From Bacteroidota bacterium (lineage in GTDB: Bacteria > Bacteroidota > Bacteroidia > Bacteroidales > F082): a stretch of 64,000 bases of DNA. The stretch lies in assembly GCA_020444415.1 (NCBI GenBank), contig JAHLLA010000001.1:856758-920757 (forward strand), written 5' to 3'. The translations under genes and the position numbers were made by a program. This document shows, in pieces, positions 1-8,783 of this stretch. Under the pieces are notes generated by a model, which did not search any database, was not told the origin of the DNA, and was given only the letters and a program-made list of their open reading frames with translations. Numbering within the stretch: position 1 is the stretch's first letter; the number at the start of each line of letters is the position of its first letter.

Positions 1-161
1 GTTGCGCCGGTTATAAGAGATGAAAAAACCAATGGCCAGGCCAGTTCGTTAAAATACCAGGCAACAAAAACCCCGCTTAACATAAAAGTTGAAACAACCA
101 GTAAAAGAAAGCTGAGCACTCTAATGACAATACGATAGTTTATGAGTCGTTTAGTTGGCAT
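1..161 (-). CDS. trkH: TrkH-type potassium uptake subunit, N-terminal part only
   Basis: The frame opens with ATG at 161 on the minus strand and runs off the left edge, so only about 53 residues are visible. They show a basic N-terminus (MPTKRLINYRIV) followed by a hydrophobic stretch and then a second short hydrophobic run, as expected for the first membrane segments of a cation channel subunit. The start lies 11 bases after the trkA stop on the same strand. In the Trk system TrkH forms the membrane pore and TrkA the cytoplasmic NAD-binding gate. The identification rests mainly on this trkA-trkH adjacency, because the visible part is too short to be diagnostic alone. Confidence 0.7.
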   Translation of the reverse strand, partial: MPTKRLINYRIVIRVLSFLLLVVSTFMLSGVFVAWYFNELAWPLVFSSLITGA

Positions 162-172
162 GTATACGACAG

Positions 173-1531
173 TTAAATCCCGAAACCGCTTTTATGAAAC
201 ATTTTTTCTACTTTATGTTTGGTGCCGGGTAGTGCAAAAACAACTACTTTATCACCAGCATCAATCTGTAGGTCGCCAATGGCGATAAATGATTCGTTTC
301 CACGAATAATTCCACCGATCAGCGCACCAACCGGCATTTTTAAATCACGAATAGGTTTTCTGGTGATCGGCGATCCCTGCATGGCAACAAATTCAACAAT
401 ATCTGAATTTATACCACTTAAACATTTTAGGGATGTTACTTCATCTCCCATCGAATGTTTAATAATATGGCTGGCAACAATTAGCTTTTTATTGATAATG
501 GTATCAATTCCTATGTTTTGTGAAATCTCGATATAATCAAGATTTTCAACTAGCGCAATGGTCTTTTTTACACCAAATTTTTTAGCATGCAGACATGTGA
601 GAATATTCGTTTCAGAACTGTTGGTAACTGCCATAAATGCATCTACATTTTCAATTCCTTCATCTTCCAACAGGTTAATATCCCTTGCATCGCCGTTGAT
701 AATCAGAGTATCGTGTAATAAATCACTCAGGCTTTCGCAGCGTGCCCGGTCAATTTCGATGAGTTTTACGTTTAGGCTGTTTTCAACCCTCCGTGCAATC
801 ACCTTCCCCACCCGTCCTCCGCCAACGATCATGATATTACTGATTTCTACCTTCTTTTTACCGCCAAGCATTAATAATTCATCTTTTGCATTACGTTTGG
901 TAATTACATATACCAGGTCGTTAGGTTCAAAAACAGTATCAGCTTCAGGTAAGAAGGTATCCGTTTCCCTGTGTATGGCTACAGCCCTGAATCCAAGCGA
1001 ACCTCTCTCCTCGGCAATCATTCTTAATGATTTACCAATCACGGGAGCATCTTCTTCTATCTTAATCAGAAATACAGAGAGTTTACCATCTGAAAAATCA
1101 AATATCTCTGTGGCTTCGGGTTGTTCAAGCAGTTTAATTACCTCAAGTCCTGCAATGTCTTCAGGTGAGATAAGATAATCAATCCCGAGCTCTTCATAAA
1201 TTCTCCTGTTTTCAACACTTACATTCTCCAAGGTAGCTACCCGCGCAATGGCTTTTTTAGCTCCCAGTTTTTTGGCAAGGATGGCCGTTAGAATATTGAT
1301 GGTTTCATCGTGCAACACTGAGATCACGAGATCGGCCTTACTTACATTGGCCCGTTTTAGTACGGATACCGAATTGGAATCGCCTACAATGGTCATCAGG
1401 TCAGTATGTGATTCGATCATCTTCAACAGCTCATCATGCGGATCCACTACAGTAATGTCGTGGTTTGAATCGACTAAAGCCTCTGCCAGGTAAAACCCGG
1501 CTTCACCATCACCGGCAATAATAATATTCAT
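173..1531 (-). CDS. trkA: Trk potassium uptake regulatory subunit TrkA
   Basis: This is a peripheral cytoplasmic protein that binds NAD(H) and gates the TrkH potassium channel. The 452 residues form two tandem RCK units. The first begins at residue 1 with a Rossmann glycine motif (IIAGDGEAG), the second at about residue 229 (IMIVGGGRVGK). Each is followed by a TrkA_C-type domain (about 145-225 and 370-450). Length and duplication match classical TrkA, not the single-unit KtrA. It is immediately upstream of the trkH start, so the two are probably co-transcribed. The ATG at 1531 places the glycine motif at the usual distance from the N-terminus. Confidence 0.95.
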   Translation of the reverse strand: MNIIIAGDGEAGFYLAEALVDSNHDITVVDPHDELLKMIESHTDLMTIVGDSNSVSVLKRANVSKADLVISVLHDETINILTAILAKKLGAKKAIARVATLENVSVENRRIYEELGIDYLISPEDIAGLEVIKLLEQPEATEIFDFSDGKLSVFLIKIEEDAPVIGKSLRMIAEERGSLGFRAVAIHRETDTFLPEADTVFEPNDLVYVITKRNAKDELLMLGGKKKVEISNIMIVGGGRVGKVIARRVENSLNVKLIEIDRARCESLSDLLHDTLIINGDARDINLLEDEGIENVDAFMAVTNSSETNILTCLHAKKFGVKKTIALVENLDYIEISQNIGIDTIINKKLIVASHIIKHSMGDEVTSLKCLSGINSDIVEFVAMQGSPITRKPIRDLKMPVGALIGGIIRGNESFIAIGDLQIDAGDKVVVFALPGTKHKVEKMFHKSGFGI

Positions 1532-1623
1532 GCTTCACTAATTAAGGCGTAAAAGTATAATTTTTACACAAATCAGATTATTAATTTTCAAGAGATTCGC
1601 TGAACCTTAGCCTAAAATGAATT

Positions 1624-3126
1624 TTAGGGTTTTCTTTTAAATACGATCAATTCCTCAGTTTTATCCAGCACGAAATAGTGTTCAAACTCGTCTCCTTTCT
1701 GATAGGCAGATATTCCCAACATTTGCTGGTAACGGGGTGCCACCAAAATCAGGTCTCTATCGAAATCGTTTGCGCGTTTTAAAAAACCTTTTCCGTATAT
1801 AGTCGAATCCAGTTTTTGCAGTTCTGTATAGCATAGTTCTCCCTGGATTTGTTCAAAATTCTTTATCTCATTAAATATGAAAGTCATGGGTGCCACTATT
1901 TTCATATGCGTGGTATTTCCACTGGTATATTTTTTAGCCAGTTCACGATTTTGATCGGACGAAAACTTTTGGATTGACAACTGTATGTTGAAATAAGTGG
2001 ATACCCCTACGAAAATAATAAACAGGACGAAAAGCAATCCCTTTATTTGCTTTGGCTCACCTTTCTTGAATACAGTAATTTTCCCTTCGTAAATCGCCTT
2101 AATGGTTAATACGATGAGCAGCACCATATAAGGAAAATTTAATAAAAAGTAGTGTCTGGATTTATGCATAGCCACAACTCCCGTTATGATAGCTATCAGA
2201 ATGGCGAACTGAAATAACCTTGTGTGATTAGTAGATAAATATTTATATCCGATAATTATTATTGCTATTAAAAAGGTACTAAAAATAATGATCTTTAAAT
2301 TATGAAAATAGCGCATGTGCTCATTCAGGAGGTTGGCAACAGGTTTTAGCCAGGCAGCACCTTTATGTAAACTATCAAGCGATGGGGATTCGAAAAACTG
2401 ATGTTTCCAAAGTGCTATGGATTGCGCATCTGTTAAATCATAAAAATATATTGAAAAAGCCAATAAAACGCCAATCCCATAAACAATCACGGCACTGTAT
2501 CTTTTGTTTAAAATCAGCAGAAAAAAACCTGCTGCCATCAAAATGATACCGTTTAAATGTGTCGACATGCTCAAACCAAAGAACACGCCTGCCAGAAAAA
2601 GTTGCCAGGAGACATTTTTTTTCCCAGCGAGAAATGATTCAAGTAATATAAAACCAACAAAGCCAAGTGTCATCAGCATAATTTCTGGCCGGTATATAAA
2701 GGCAAACTTGAATATCCAGGGAAATGAAAATATGATAAGGAGCGACAACCAGAAATCGTTTCTATTGAACAATTTTTTCCATTTCCGGGTATAAAAATAA
2801 AATAGCAACAGAAAAATGACGAAATATAAAAGGCTTACTGCTTTTAAGGTATATAAAGAAAAACCAAACAAATTGATAAATAACGCACCGTTAAAATTAA
2901 ACAGTTTGTGATGAACAACAAAATTGACTTCTTGGCTATTGATTCCGCGCATCAACTCTGAGTGCACATAACCATCTTCGGCAAACCAATAGGCATATTC
3001 ACCTATCCATGCGTCATCTTCATCTGGCATTCTGCCATATAATGAGTAGATAAAAAGAAGAAGCAATATAATAACAACGGGCAGAAAATATAATGATTTG
3101 CCGTCATATGAAAGTGGTTTTCTCAT
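1624..3126 (-). CDS. GT39-like polytopic membrane glycosyltransferase
   Basis: This 500-residue integral membrane protein has about ten or more hydrophobic segments, and an acidic DEDD motif sits in the first periplasmic loop, about 30 residues after the first membrane segment. That layout is typical of the PMT/ArnT-like GT-C families, which transfer sugars from polyprenyl-phosphate carriers to lipids or proteins. The open frame could start at 3180, inside the upstream gene. I chose the ATG at 3126 (MRKPLSYDG), which gives a normal N-terminus 13 bases after that gene's stop. Donor and acceptor cannot be read from the sequence, and the neighbours (an amidase, trkA) do not suggest a polysaccharide cluster. 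Confidence 0.7.
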   Translation of the reverse strand: MRKPLSYDGKSLYFLPVVIILLLLFIYSLYGRMPDEDDAWIGEYAYWFAEDGYVHSELMRGINSQEVNFVVHHKLFNFNGALFINLFGFSLYTLKAVSLLYFVIFLLLFYFYTRKWKKLFNRNDFWLSLLIIFSFPWIFKFAFIYRPEIMLMTLGFVGFILLESFLAGKKNVSWQLFLAGVFFGLSMSTHLNGIILMAAGFFLLILNKRYSAVIVYGIGVLLAFSIYFYDLTDAQSIALWKHQFFESPSLDSLHKGAAWLKPVANLLNEHMRYFHNLKIIIFSTFLIAIIIIGYKYLSTNHTRLFQFAILIAIITGVVAMHKSRHYFLLNFPYMVLLIVLTIKAIYEGKITVFKKGEPKQIKGLLFVLFIIFVGVSTYFNIQLSIQKFSSDQNRELAKKYTSGNTTHMKIVAPMTFIFNEIKNFEQIQGELCYTELQKLDSTIYGKGFLKRANDFDRDLILVAPRYQQMLGISAYQKGDEFEHYFVLDKTEELIVFKRKP

Positions 3127-3139
3127 CAATATTTGGATA

Positions 3140-3937
3140 CTATATCTTAATCTCAAACTGATCCCAATCCAGTCCAACATTAAATTTCTCCCTAAAGCGT
3201 ATCAATTCACCATAACTTAATACTGCCGAAAGGGAACGTTCCTTACCCTCATCTGCTCTTTCGATTACTTTTCCTTTAGGATCGATGATCATCGAATCGC
3301 CAGTATACAAAGTACCCTGTGTATCGTAACCCACACGGTTAACGCCTGCCACGTAAGCCAGGTTTTCAATGGCACGTCCGATCAATAACATCTCCCAGGG
3401 ATAATTTCTTACCGATGGCCAATTGGCTACATAAATAGCCAGATCGTAAGCGTAATTGCCCTCATCATCCAGGGTATTTTTACTCCACACGGGAAACCGA
3501 AGGTCGTAACAAATCATGGGAGCGATTTTCCAACCATTTAAATCGACAACCCGTTTTTGGGTTCCTTTGCTAATCTTTTCATTTTCACCGCCCATTGAAA
3601 AAACATGTCTTTTTTCGTAAGTCTCAAAACTACCATCCGGGCGCATCCAGATTAATGTATTGAAGTATTTTCCGTCTCTGTCAATAAAAAGGCTGCCCGT
3701 GATAACGGTTTCTGATTTTGCTGCCATTTGTTGCATCCAGGCCACGGTTTTTCCTTCCAATGTTTCGGAGTTCCCTTCCGGATCTACATGAAAACTGGTT
3801 GTAAAAGCTTCGGGAAGAATAATCAGGTCATGGTTTTCTGCATGGTTTCTGATCTTTATTTCAAACAACTCCCTATTCTTTTCAGGATCATTTGAAACAA
3901 TATCTGATTGTAAACAAAGTATCTTTAAATCCTGCAT
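3140..3937 (-). CDS. Omega-amidase of the nitrilase superfamily (YafV-like)
   Basis: This is a carbon-nitrogen hydrolase of 265 residues with the nitrilase triad Glu43 (LPEAF), Lys109 (YEKRH) and Cys143 (MICYDLRFP). Family members hydrolyse omega-amides such as alpha-ketoglutaramate and alpha-ketosuccinamate. The ATG at 3937 is preceded by a purine-rich AGGAGA ribosome-binding site, which decides the start over an upstream in-frame ATG at 3985. Its first 13 bases overlap the 3' end of the aminotransferase, indicating tight co-expression. Together the two genes resemble the glutamine transaminase/omega-amidase route, in which the amidase removes the ketoglutaramate made by transamination of methionine keto acids. 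The substrate is inferred from family and context. Confidence 0.88.
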   Translation of the reverse strand: MQDLKILCLQSDIVSNDPEKNRELFEIKIRNHAENHDLIILPEAFTTSFHVDPEGNSETLEGKTVAWMQQMAAKSETVITGSLFIDRDGKYFNTLIWMRPDGSFETYEKRHVFSMGGENEKISKGTQKRVVDLNGWKIAPMICYDLRFPVWSKNTLDDEGNYAYDLAIYVANWPSVRNYPWEMLLIGRAIENLAYVAGVNRVGYDTQGTLYTGDSMIIDPKGKVIERADEGKERSLSAVLSYGELIRFREKFNVGLDWDQFEIKI

Positions 3938-5082
3938 AATATTTCTCCTGCTTTTTCGATGGTTTCCTGTTGTTTGGCAAAGCAAAAACGCAATACCTTA
4001 TGATCGCTTTTATCGTGGTAAAAAGGTGAAACCGGCACAGCCGCAATACCATGTTCTTTTACGAGTTGTACAGCAAAATCCATCTCATTTTCGCCTGAAA
4101 TGGCATCGTAACCCAACAATTGGAAATAAGTGCCATAACAGGGTAATACTTTAAAGCGAGAGGTTTTAACTTTTCCAACAAAAAGATCTCTTTTTTTCTG
4201 GTAAAACTTTCCCAGGTATTGATAATTGGCCGGATTGGTGATGTAATCTGAAATAGCATACTGAACAGGCGTATTAGAAGCGAAAACCACAAATTGATGG
4301 GCTTTTCTGAATTCACGCATCAAGTTTTCAGGTGCCAACACGAAGCCGGTTTTCCATCCGGTGGCATGAAATGTTTTTCCGAATGAACCCACCAGCAGAC
4401 TTCTGCGTGCCAGGTTCGGAAACCGACAAACACTTTGGTGCTGTATATCCTCAAAAATCAAATGTTCATACACCTCATCACTTAAAACCACTATATCCCT
4501 ACCCTCCAGCATTCTTTCCAATCGTTTCAAATCACCTTCATGCAACACACTTCCCGTTGGATTATGGGGCGTATTTATGATCACCATTTTGGTACGATGG
4601 GTGAACATTCTTGGCAATTCATCCCAGTTTATTCTAAAGTCTGGAAATTCGAGTTGGGCATACTTTACGATGCCGCCATTGAGTTGCACTGCCGGGGCAT
4701 AACTATCATATGCCGGCTCAAATATAATAACTTCATCGTCTTTTTTGATAAACGCAGCAATTGCAGCATACAACGCCTGTGTACCACCTGCGGTAACAGT
4801 AATTTCCGTATCGGGGTTATAGTAAGCATCATGATTTTTTCTGAACATCTGCGAAATGGCATTTCTCAGCTCAGCAACACCAGGCATAGGGGCATACTGG
4901 TTAAAACCTGCTTTCATATAATATGAAACCCTGTCAATCAACTCTTCAGAAATAGGAAAGTCGGGAAAGCCTTGTGAAAGATTCACCGCGTTATGTTCTT
5001 TTGCCAGTCCGGTCATTACCGCAAAAATAGACGTGCCGGTTTGTGGCAGTTTTGAATGAATATTCCCTTGAAACAAATCCAT
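3925..5082 (-). CDS. PLP-dependent methionine/glutamine aminotransferase (YbdL-like)
   Basis: This is a class I/II fold-type I aminotransferase of 385 residues. The visible landmarks are the substrate-loop motif NLSQGFPDFP near residue 34, NPTG at about 174, SDEVYEHL at about 201, and the Schiff-base lysine at 236 in SFGKTFHATGWK. The SQGFPDF and FGKTFHATGWK motifs are those of the methionine aminotransferase/kynurenine aminotransferase branch, which favours methionine, glutamine and aromatic donors. It is the first gene of a two-gene unit with the overlapping omega-amidase. A possible -7 element lies 23 bases upstream. Preference for methionine is an inference from the pairing. Confidence 0.88.
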   Translation of the reverse strand: MDLFQGNIHSKLPQTGTSIFAVMTGLAKEHNAVNLSQGFPDFPISEELIDRVSYYMKAGFNQYAPMPGVAELRNAISQMFRKNHDAYYNPDTEITVTAGGTQALYAAIAAFIKKDDEVIIFEPAYDSYAPAVQLNGGIVKYAQLEFPDFRINWDELPRMFTHRTKMVIINTPHNPTGSVLHEGDLKRLERMLEGRDIVVLSDEVYEHLIFEDIQHQSVCRFPNLARRSLLVGSFGKTFHATGWKTGFVLAPENLMREFRKAHQFVVFASNTPVQYAISDYITNPANYQYLGKFYQKKRDLFVGKVKTSRFKVLPCYGTYFQLLGYDAISGENEMDFAVQLVKEHGIAAVPVSPFYHDKSDHKVLRFCFAKQQETIEKAGEILCRI

Positions 5083-5104
5083 ATCGTTATATTTTCAATA
5101 ACAA

Positions 5105-5112
5105 CAAAAATA
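5105..5112 (-). promoter_or_regulatory. Candidate -7 promoter element for the aminotransferase/omega-amidase unit
   Basis: On the minus strand this reads TATTTTTG, fitting the Bacteroidota -7 consensus TAnnTTTG, 22 bases ahead of the ATG. No clear TTG appears at the usual -33 spacing, so the call rests on the -7 element alone. Confidence 0.4.
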
Positions 5113-5204
5113 GGGTTTTTGATTCAGGCATACGGTGCTATTGCTCAATAAAAATAAATTCAAAATTCAGTGGATGAAATCATACTTCCCTGCCCGGTAT
5201 TTTT

Positions 5205-5212
5205 TAGTTTTG
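5205..5212 (+). promoter_or_regulatory. Candidate -7 promoter element for pgk
   Basis: TAGTTTTG matches TAnnTTTG, 37 bases before the pgk ATG. No convincing -33 TTG is present at 19-21 bases upstream. Confidence 0.4.
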
Positions 5213-5249
5213 CCTAAAATACTGACATATCATTTTACAACTTTATATT

Positions 5250-6443
5250 ATGAAGAAAAATATTGATAATTACGACTTTACTGGAAAAAAAGTTATTATC
5301 CGGGTTGATTTCAATGTGCCTTTAAATGATCAATTTGAAATTACTGACGATACCAGGATCAGGGCTGCAATCCCTACCATTAAAAAGGTATTGGACGAAG
5401 GAGGCGCCGTGATTCTGATGTCGCACCTGGGCAGACCAAAAGAGGGACCGGAAAATAAATTTTCATTAAAACACCTGGTTCCCAATCTTTCTGAAAAATT
5501 AGGCATTGAAGTACAATTTGCAGACGATTGCATCGGAAAACAGGCAACAGAAAAAGCGGCGGCATTGAAACCCGGACAGGTATTGCTATTGGAAAATCTT
5601 CGTTTTTACAAGGAAGAAACCAAAGGCGACGAAGCTTTTGCCAAAAAACTTGGCGACCTGGCCGACGTGTATATGAATGATGCCTTCGGAACAGCCCACC
5701 GTGCACATGCCTCTACCGCCATCATCGCCCGGTTTTTTCCAAACGATAAAATGTTTGGTTACATCATGGGCAATGAACTTGCCAGTATAAATAAAGTATT
5801 ATCGGAAGGGAAAAAACCCATTATTGCGATTTTAGGAGGTGCCAAAGTCTCCGGAAAAATTGAAATTATCAATAATTTACTCAATAAAGTGGATCATTTA
5901 TTAATTGGCGGGGGCATGATGTTCACTTTTATCAAAGCACTGGGTGGCAAAGTGGGCAATTCACTTGTTGAAGATGATTTGATAGAAACAGCTAAAAAAG
6001 CCATGGCAAAAGCGGATGAACTGGGTGTTGTTATGCACATTCCAACCGACGCAGTAATTGCCGATAAATTTGACAACAATGCCAACCGGAAATTCTGCAA
6101 GTCGCACGAAATACCTGATGGCTGGATGGGGCTGGATATTGGTCCCGAAACCGGGCAGGCATTTAAAGATGTGATAGAAAATTCCTCTACCATTTTATGG
6201 AATGGCCCCATGGGTGTATTTGAAATGGACAATTTCGCTTCAGGTACCTGTGAAGTGGCACATGCCATTGCCAATGCAACTTCCAAAGGAGCTTTTTCGC
6301 TGATTGGCGGAGGTGATTCGGTAGCTGCGATCAACAAATATGATTTGGCTGACAAGGTAAGTCATGTATCAACCGGTGGCGGTGCCATGTTGGAGTATAT
6401 CGAAGGAAAAACATTGCCGGGGGTAGCTGCTATAGAGGAATAA
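5250..6443 (+). CDS. pgk: Phosphoglycerate kinase
   Basis: This cytoplasmic glycolytic enzyme transfers the acyl phosphate of 1,3-bisphosphoglycerate to ADP. The 397-residue length is standard. The N-terminal signature RVDFNVPL is at about residue 19, the substrate-binding HLGRP at about 60, the LLENLRF segment at about 110, the hinge [15 protein letters not shown] at about 190, and the C-terminal nucleotide loop GGGDS near residue 353. It appears monocistronic. It converges on the CvpA-like gene with only 8 bases between the two stop codons, leaving little room for a separate terminator. Confidence 0.98.
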   Translation: MKKNIDNYDFTGKKVIIRVDFNVPLNDQFEITDDTRIRAAIPTIKKVLDEGGAVILMSHLGRPKEGPENKFSLKHLVPNLSEKLGIEVQFADDCIGKQATEKAAALKPGQVLLLENLRFYKEETKGDEAFAKKLGDLADVYMNDAFGTAHRAHASTAIIARFFPNDKMFGYIMGNELASINKVLSEGKKPIIAILGGAKVSGKIEIINNLLNKVDHLLIGGGMMFTFIKALGGKVGNSLVEDDLIETAKKAMAKADELGVVMHIPTDAVIADKFDNNANRKFCKSHEIPDGWMGLDIGPETGQAFKDVIENSSTILWNGPMGVFEMDNFASGTCEVAHAIANATSKGAFSLIGGGDSVAAINKYDLADKVSHVSTGGGAMLEYIEGKTLPGVAAIEE

Positions 6444-6451
6444 ATATATTT

Positions 6452-6988
6452 TTAAATATGCCTGATGATTTCTTCTTTATCAGGAATCCGGAAATCGAAA
6501 TTATCAAGGTGCAACCAATTGTATAGTTGTGGTGCAAATGCTGCTACAGGCTTATAAAAGATGGAGTTTTCCTTGTATTCTTCTTTTATAAGGTTTTGGT
6601 TGGAATCAAAATAGTTGATGATCAGCAGAAGGATGCTTAAGATCAGGGCTCCTTTTACTATGCCGAAAACAGCTCCGGCAGCTTTATTTAAAAAACCCAG
6701 CAGGATGATGTCGATCAGTTTTTGTAATATTTTTCCGATGGCGATGATGGCAATAACGACGACAATAAATGTTACAATAAATGACAAAGCAGCGATATAT
6801 TTTTCATCTATGTTGAAATACTCATTTAACAGCCTGGCGGCATAATCAGAAAAATAAAAGGCAAAAAACAACCCCAGAATTAATGCAGCCAAGGTAGCCA
6901 CTTCAATAATAAATCCTTTTTTATAGCCCTGCCATGCAAACAACATTAAGGGTATGATGATGATGATATCCAGGAAGTTGATGCTCAT
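6452..6988 (-). CDS. CvpA family inner-membrane protein
   Basis: The protein has 178 residues with four predicted membrane segments (about 5-20, 27-47, 63-85 and 100-123) and a hydrophilic C-terminal tail. The N-terminal pattern FLDIIIIIPLMLFAWQGYKKGF, with a conserved glycine and basic turn after the first segment, is typical of CvpA/colicin V production proteins. In other bacteria this family is linked to envelope homeostasis, but no biochemical activity is established. It follows the MlaF-like ATPase by 13 bases on the same strand, so it is probably the last gene of that lipid-transport unit. A joint envelope role is inference. Confidence 0.85.
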   Translation of the reverse strand: MSINFLDIIIIIPLMLFAWQGYKKGFIIEVATLAALILGLFFAFYFSDYAARLLNEYFNIDEKYIAALSFIVTFIVVVIAIIAIGKILQKLIDIILLGFLNKAAGAVFGIVKGALILSILLLIINYFDSNQNLIKEEYKENSIFYKPVAAFAPQLYNWLHLDNFDFRIPDKEEIIRHI

Positions 6989-7001
6989 AATGTATCCTTT
7001 T

Positions 7002-7751
7002 CTAATCCCTGTTGATCCTTCTGGTTAATTCTGTTGAAAAAACAAATTCGTTTAATTCCTCGTTGTCGGTTTTTAAGATCACATTTTTATCACCTTCCCA
7101 CCAGAGTTCACCCTTATGTAAAAAAGCAATTTTCTGGCCTATCTGTATCACTGAATTCATATCGTGGGTATTGATCACCGTGGTCATCTGAAATTCTTCT
7201 GTCAGATCGGAAATCAATTCATCGATCAATTCAGCAGTTTTCGGGTCGAGGCCCGAATTGGGTTCGTCACAAAACAAATAATTAGGTCGTAACGAAATGG
7301 CCCTGGCAATGGCTACACGTTTAATCATCCCCCCGCTGATCTCGGCAGGAAATTTTTTATTGGCGTTTACCAGGTTTACCCTTTTAAGCACGGTATTCAC
7401 GCGTTCTCTTTTTTCTTCTAACGACATTTTAGTGAACATATTCAGCGGGAACATCACATTGTCTTCAACGGTAAACGAGTCGAACAAAGCACCACCCTGG
7501 AAAAGAACACCCATTTCTTTCTGTATTTTCCTTTTCTCTTTTTCACTAAAACATGAAAAACAGGTTTCTCCAAAATTAATTTCACCTTTGTCTACATCCA
7601 GTAATCCAATACAGCATTTCATTAAAACCGTCTTTCCTGAACCACTTTGCCCGATAATCAGGTTCGTTTTACCTTTTTCAAAAACAAAGGAAATATCCTT
7701 CAAAACCTCCTGATCGGCAAAAGACTTGGATATGTTTTTAAGCTCGATCAT
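7002..7751 (-). CDS. ABC transporter ATPase, MlaF-like
   Basis: This 249-residue cytoplasmic ATPase has a Walker A motif GQSGSGKT (about residue 34), signature ISGGMIKRVAIARA (about 138), Walker B FCDEPNSGLDP (about 160) and the switch histidine in NTHDM. The FCDEPNSGLDP and SGGM variants are those of ATPases partnering MlaE permeases, which move phospholipids between the membranes of Gram-negative cells. Its ATG overlaps the upstream permease stop in an ATGA arrangement (7748-7751), indicating translational coupling. No MlaD (MCE) gene lies in the visible neighbourhood, so the periplasmic partner must be encoded elsewhere. Confidence 0.9.
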   Translation of the reverse strand: MIELKNISKSFADQEVLKDISFVFEKGKTNLIIGQSGSGKTVLMKCCIGLLDVDKGEINFGETCFSCFSEKEKRKIQKEMGVLFQGGALFDSFTVEDNVMFPLNMFTKMSLEEKRERVNTVLKRVNLVNANKKFPAEISGGMIKRVAIARAISLRPNYLFCDEPNSGLDPKTAELIDELISDLTEEFQMTTVINTHDMNSVIQIGQKIAFLHKGELWWEGDKNVILKTDNEELNEFVFSTELTRRINRD

Positions 7752-8488
7752 GTAAGTAGCATTTGAGTTAAAATAAGGTCGAAAACAATGATTAAGATAC
7801 TACTGTACACTACGGCTTGTGTGCTCGCCCTTCCAACTTCTACGGAACCGCCTTTTACGTTAAACCCTTTATAGCCCGAAACTGACGCAATGATGAACGC
7901 GAAAACGAGTGTTTTGATCATTGCATATGTGATAGTAAATGGATCGTACCATGCTCGAACGCCTTCAATATATACAACTGACGAAGAGAGTCCTGTTACC
8001 ATCATGGCCAACCAGCCTCCGAAAATTCCTAAAACGATTGAGAAAACAATCAATACCGGGTTATAAATCATGGAAGCGGTTATTTTAGGCAGAATTAAAT
8101 AATTTGCCGGGTTAATGCCCATTACTTTTAAGGCATCTATTTGCTCGGTAACACGCATGGTTCCAATTTCAGAAGCAATACTGGATCCAACTTTTCCTGC
8201 TAATATCAAGCTTATAATTGTGGGCGAAAACTCAACAATCATCATCTGTCGTGTACTGAACCCAATGGTTTTGAGCGGTATTAAAGGATTATCAATATTG
8301 TATGCCATTTGAATGGCAATAATGGCCCCGGTAAAAAGGGAAATAACAGCCACAATACCTATGGAATTGGCTCCCAGATCCTGGAAATCCATCATCAATT
8401 GCCTTCGGAAAACTTTTCCCTTGTCAGGTCTTTTAAAAGCTTGGTACATTAGCCAGACATAGGCGCCTATTTCTTGAATTATTTTCAT
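7748..8488 (-). CDS. MlaE family lipid ABC transporter permease
   Basis: This 246-residue integral membrane protein carries the MlaE/YrbE signature: a basic amphipathic N-terminus, the segment GANSIGIVAVISLFTGAI near residue 40, a GKVGSSIASEIGTM motif at about 98, and DALKVMGINPANYLILP at about 117. About five hydrophobic segments are visible. It pairs with the MlaF-like ATPase, whose start overlaps its stop by 4 bases. Known systems keep outer-membrane lipid asymmetry. The direction of transport here cannot be judged. A TAnnTTTG-type element lies 18 bases upstream. Confidence 0.93.
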   Translation of the reverse strand: MKIIQEIGAYVWLMYQAFKRPDKGKVFRRQLMMDFQDLGANSIGIVAVISLFTGAIIAIQMAYNIDNPLIPLKTIGFSTRQMMIVEFSPTIISLILAGKVGSSIASEIGTMRVTEQIDALKVMGINPANYLILPKITASMIYNPVLIVFSIVLGIFGGWLAMMVTGLSSSVVYIEGVRAWYDPFTITYAMIKTLVFAFIIASVSGYKGFNVKGGSVEVGRASTQAVVYSSILIIVFDLILTQMLLT

Positions 8489-8506
8489 AGTTCAGGCTAA
8501 ATTAAA

Positions 8507-8514
8507 CAAAAGTA
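8507..8514 (-). promoter_or_regulatory. Candidate -7 promoter element for the MlaE-MlaF-CvpA unit
   Basis: On the minus strand this reads TACTTTTG, matching TAnnTTTG, 18 bases ahead of the permease ATG. No well-placed -33 TTG was found. Confidence 0.4.
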
Positions 8515-8593
8515 TTTATTACTTCCAACAACACGGTTTTAAAAAAATCGTTTCTTTGAAAACGCAAAATAATACATAAACATTCTTTTTGGG

Positions 8594-8770
8594 ATGAATT
8601 TTATATTTAAACTTTTCATTGTTCTGTTTATAAGTACTTTTCTCTGTGCTTCTTGCACCACCCAAAAACAGGGTTATCAGCCAAAACGATACAAAAAAAA
8701 AGACTGTAATTGCTCCAGCTGGACGTATCAGCCCCCAATAACGAAAAACAATTCCAAATCTTCCTCATAG
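8594..8770 (+). CDS. Small 58-residue lipoprotein
   Basis: A complete frame from ATG 8594 to TAG 8770 encodes 58 residues. It has an N-terminal hydrophobic stretch (FIFKLFIVLFISTF) and a lipobox-like LCASC with the candidate lipidated cysteine at 21, leaving a mature peptide of under 40 residues. The mature part is basic (KRYKKKDCNC) with a CNC motif and ends in a Ser/Asn-rich tail. It ends 13 bases before the SprT-like gene and probably shares its transcript. Short lipoproteins of this build are common in Bacteroidota, but I cannot name a function. The signal peptide and operon-like spacing support it as a real gene. Confidence 0.6.
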   Translation: MNFIFKLFIVLFISTFLCASCTTQKQGYQPKRYKKKDCNCSSWTYQPPITKNNSKSSS

Positions 8771-8783
8771 TTTTTACTCTTAC

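Noticed and set aside
3127..3180. Longer N-terminus for the GT39-like protein
   Set aside because: It would overlap the amidase gene; the ATG at 3126 gives a typical membrane-protein start.
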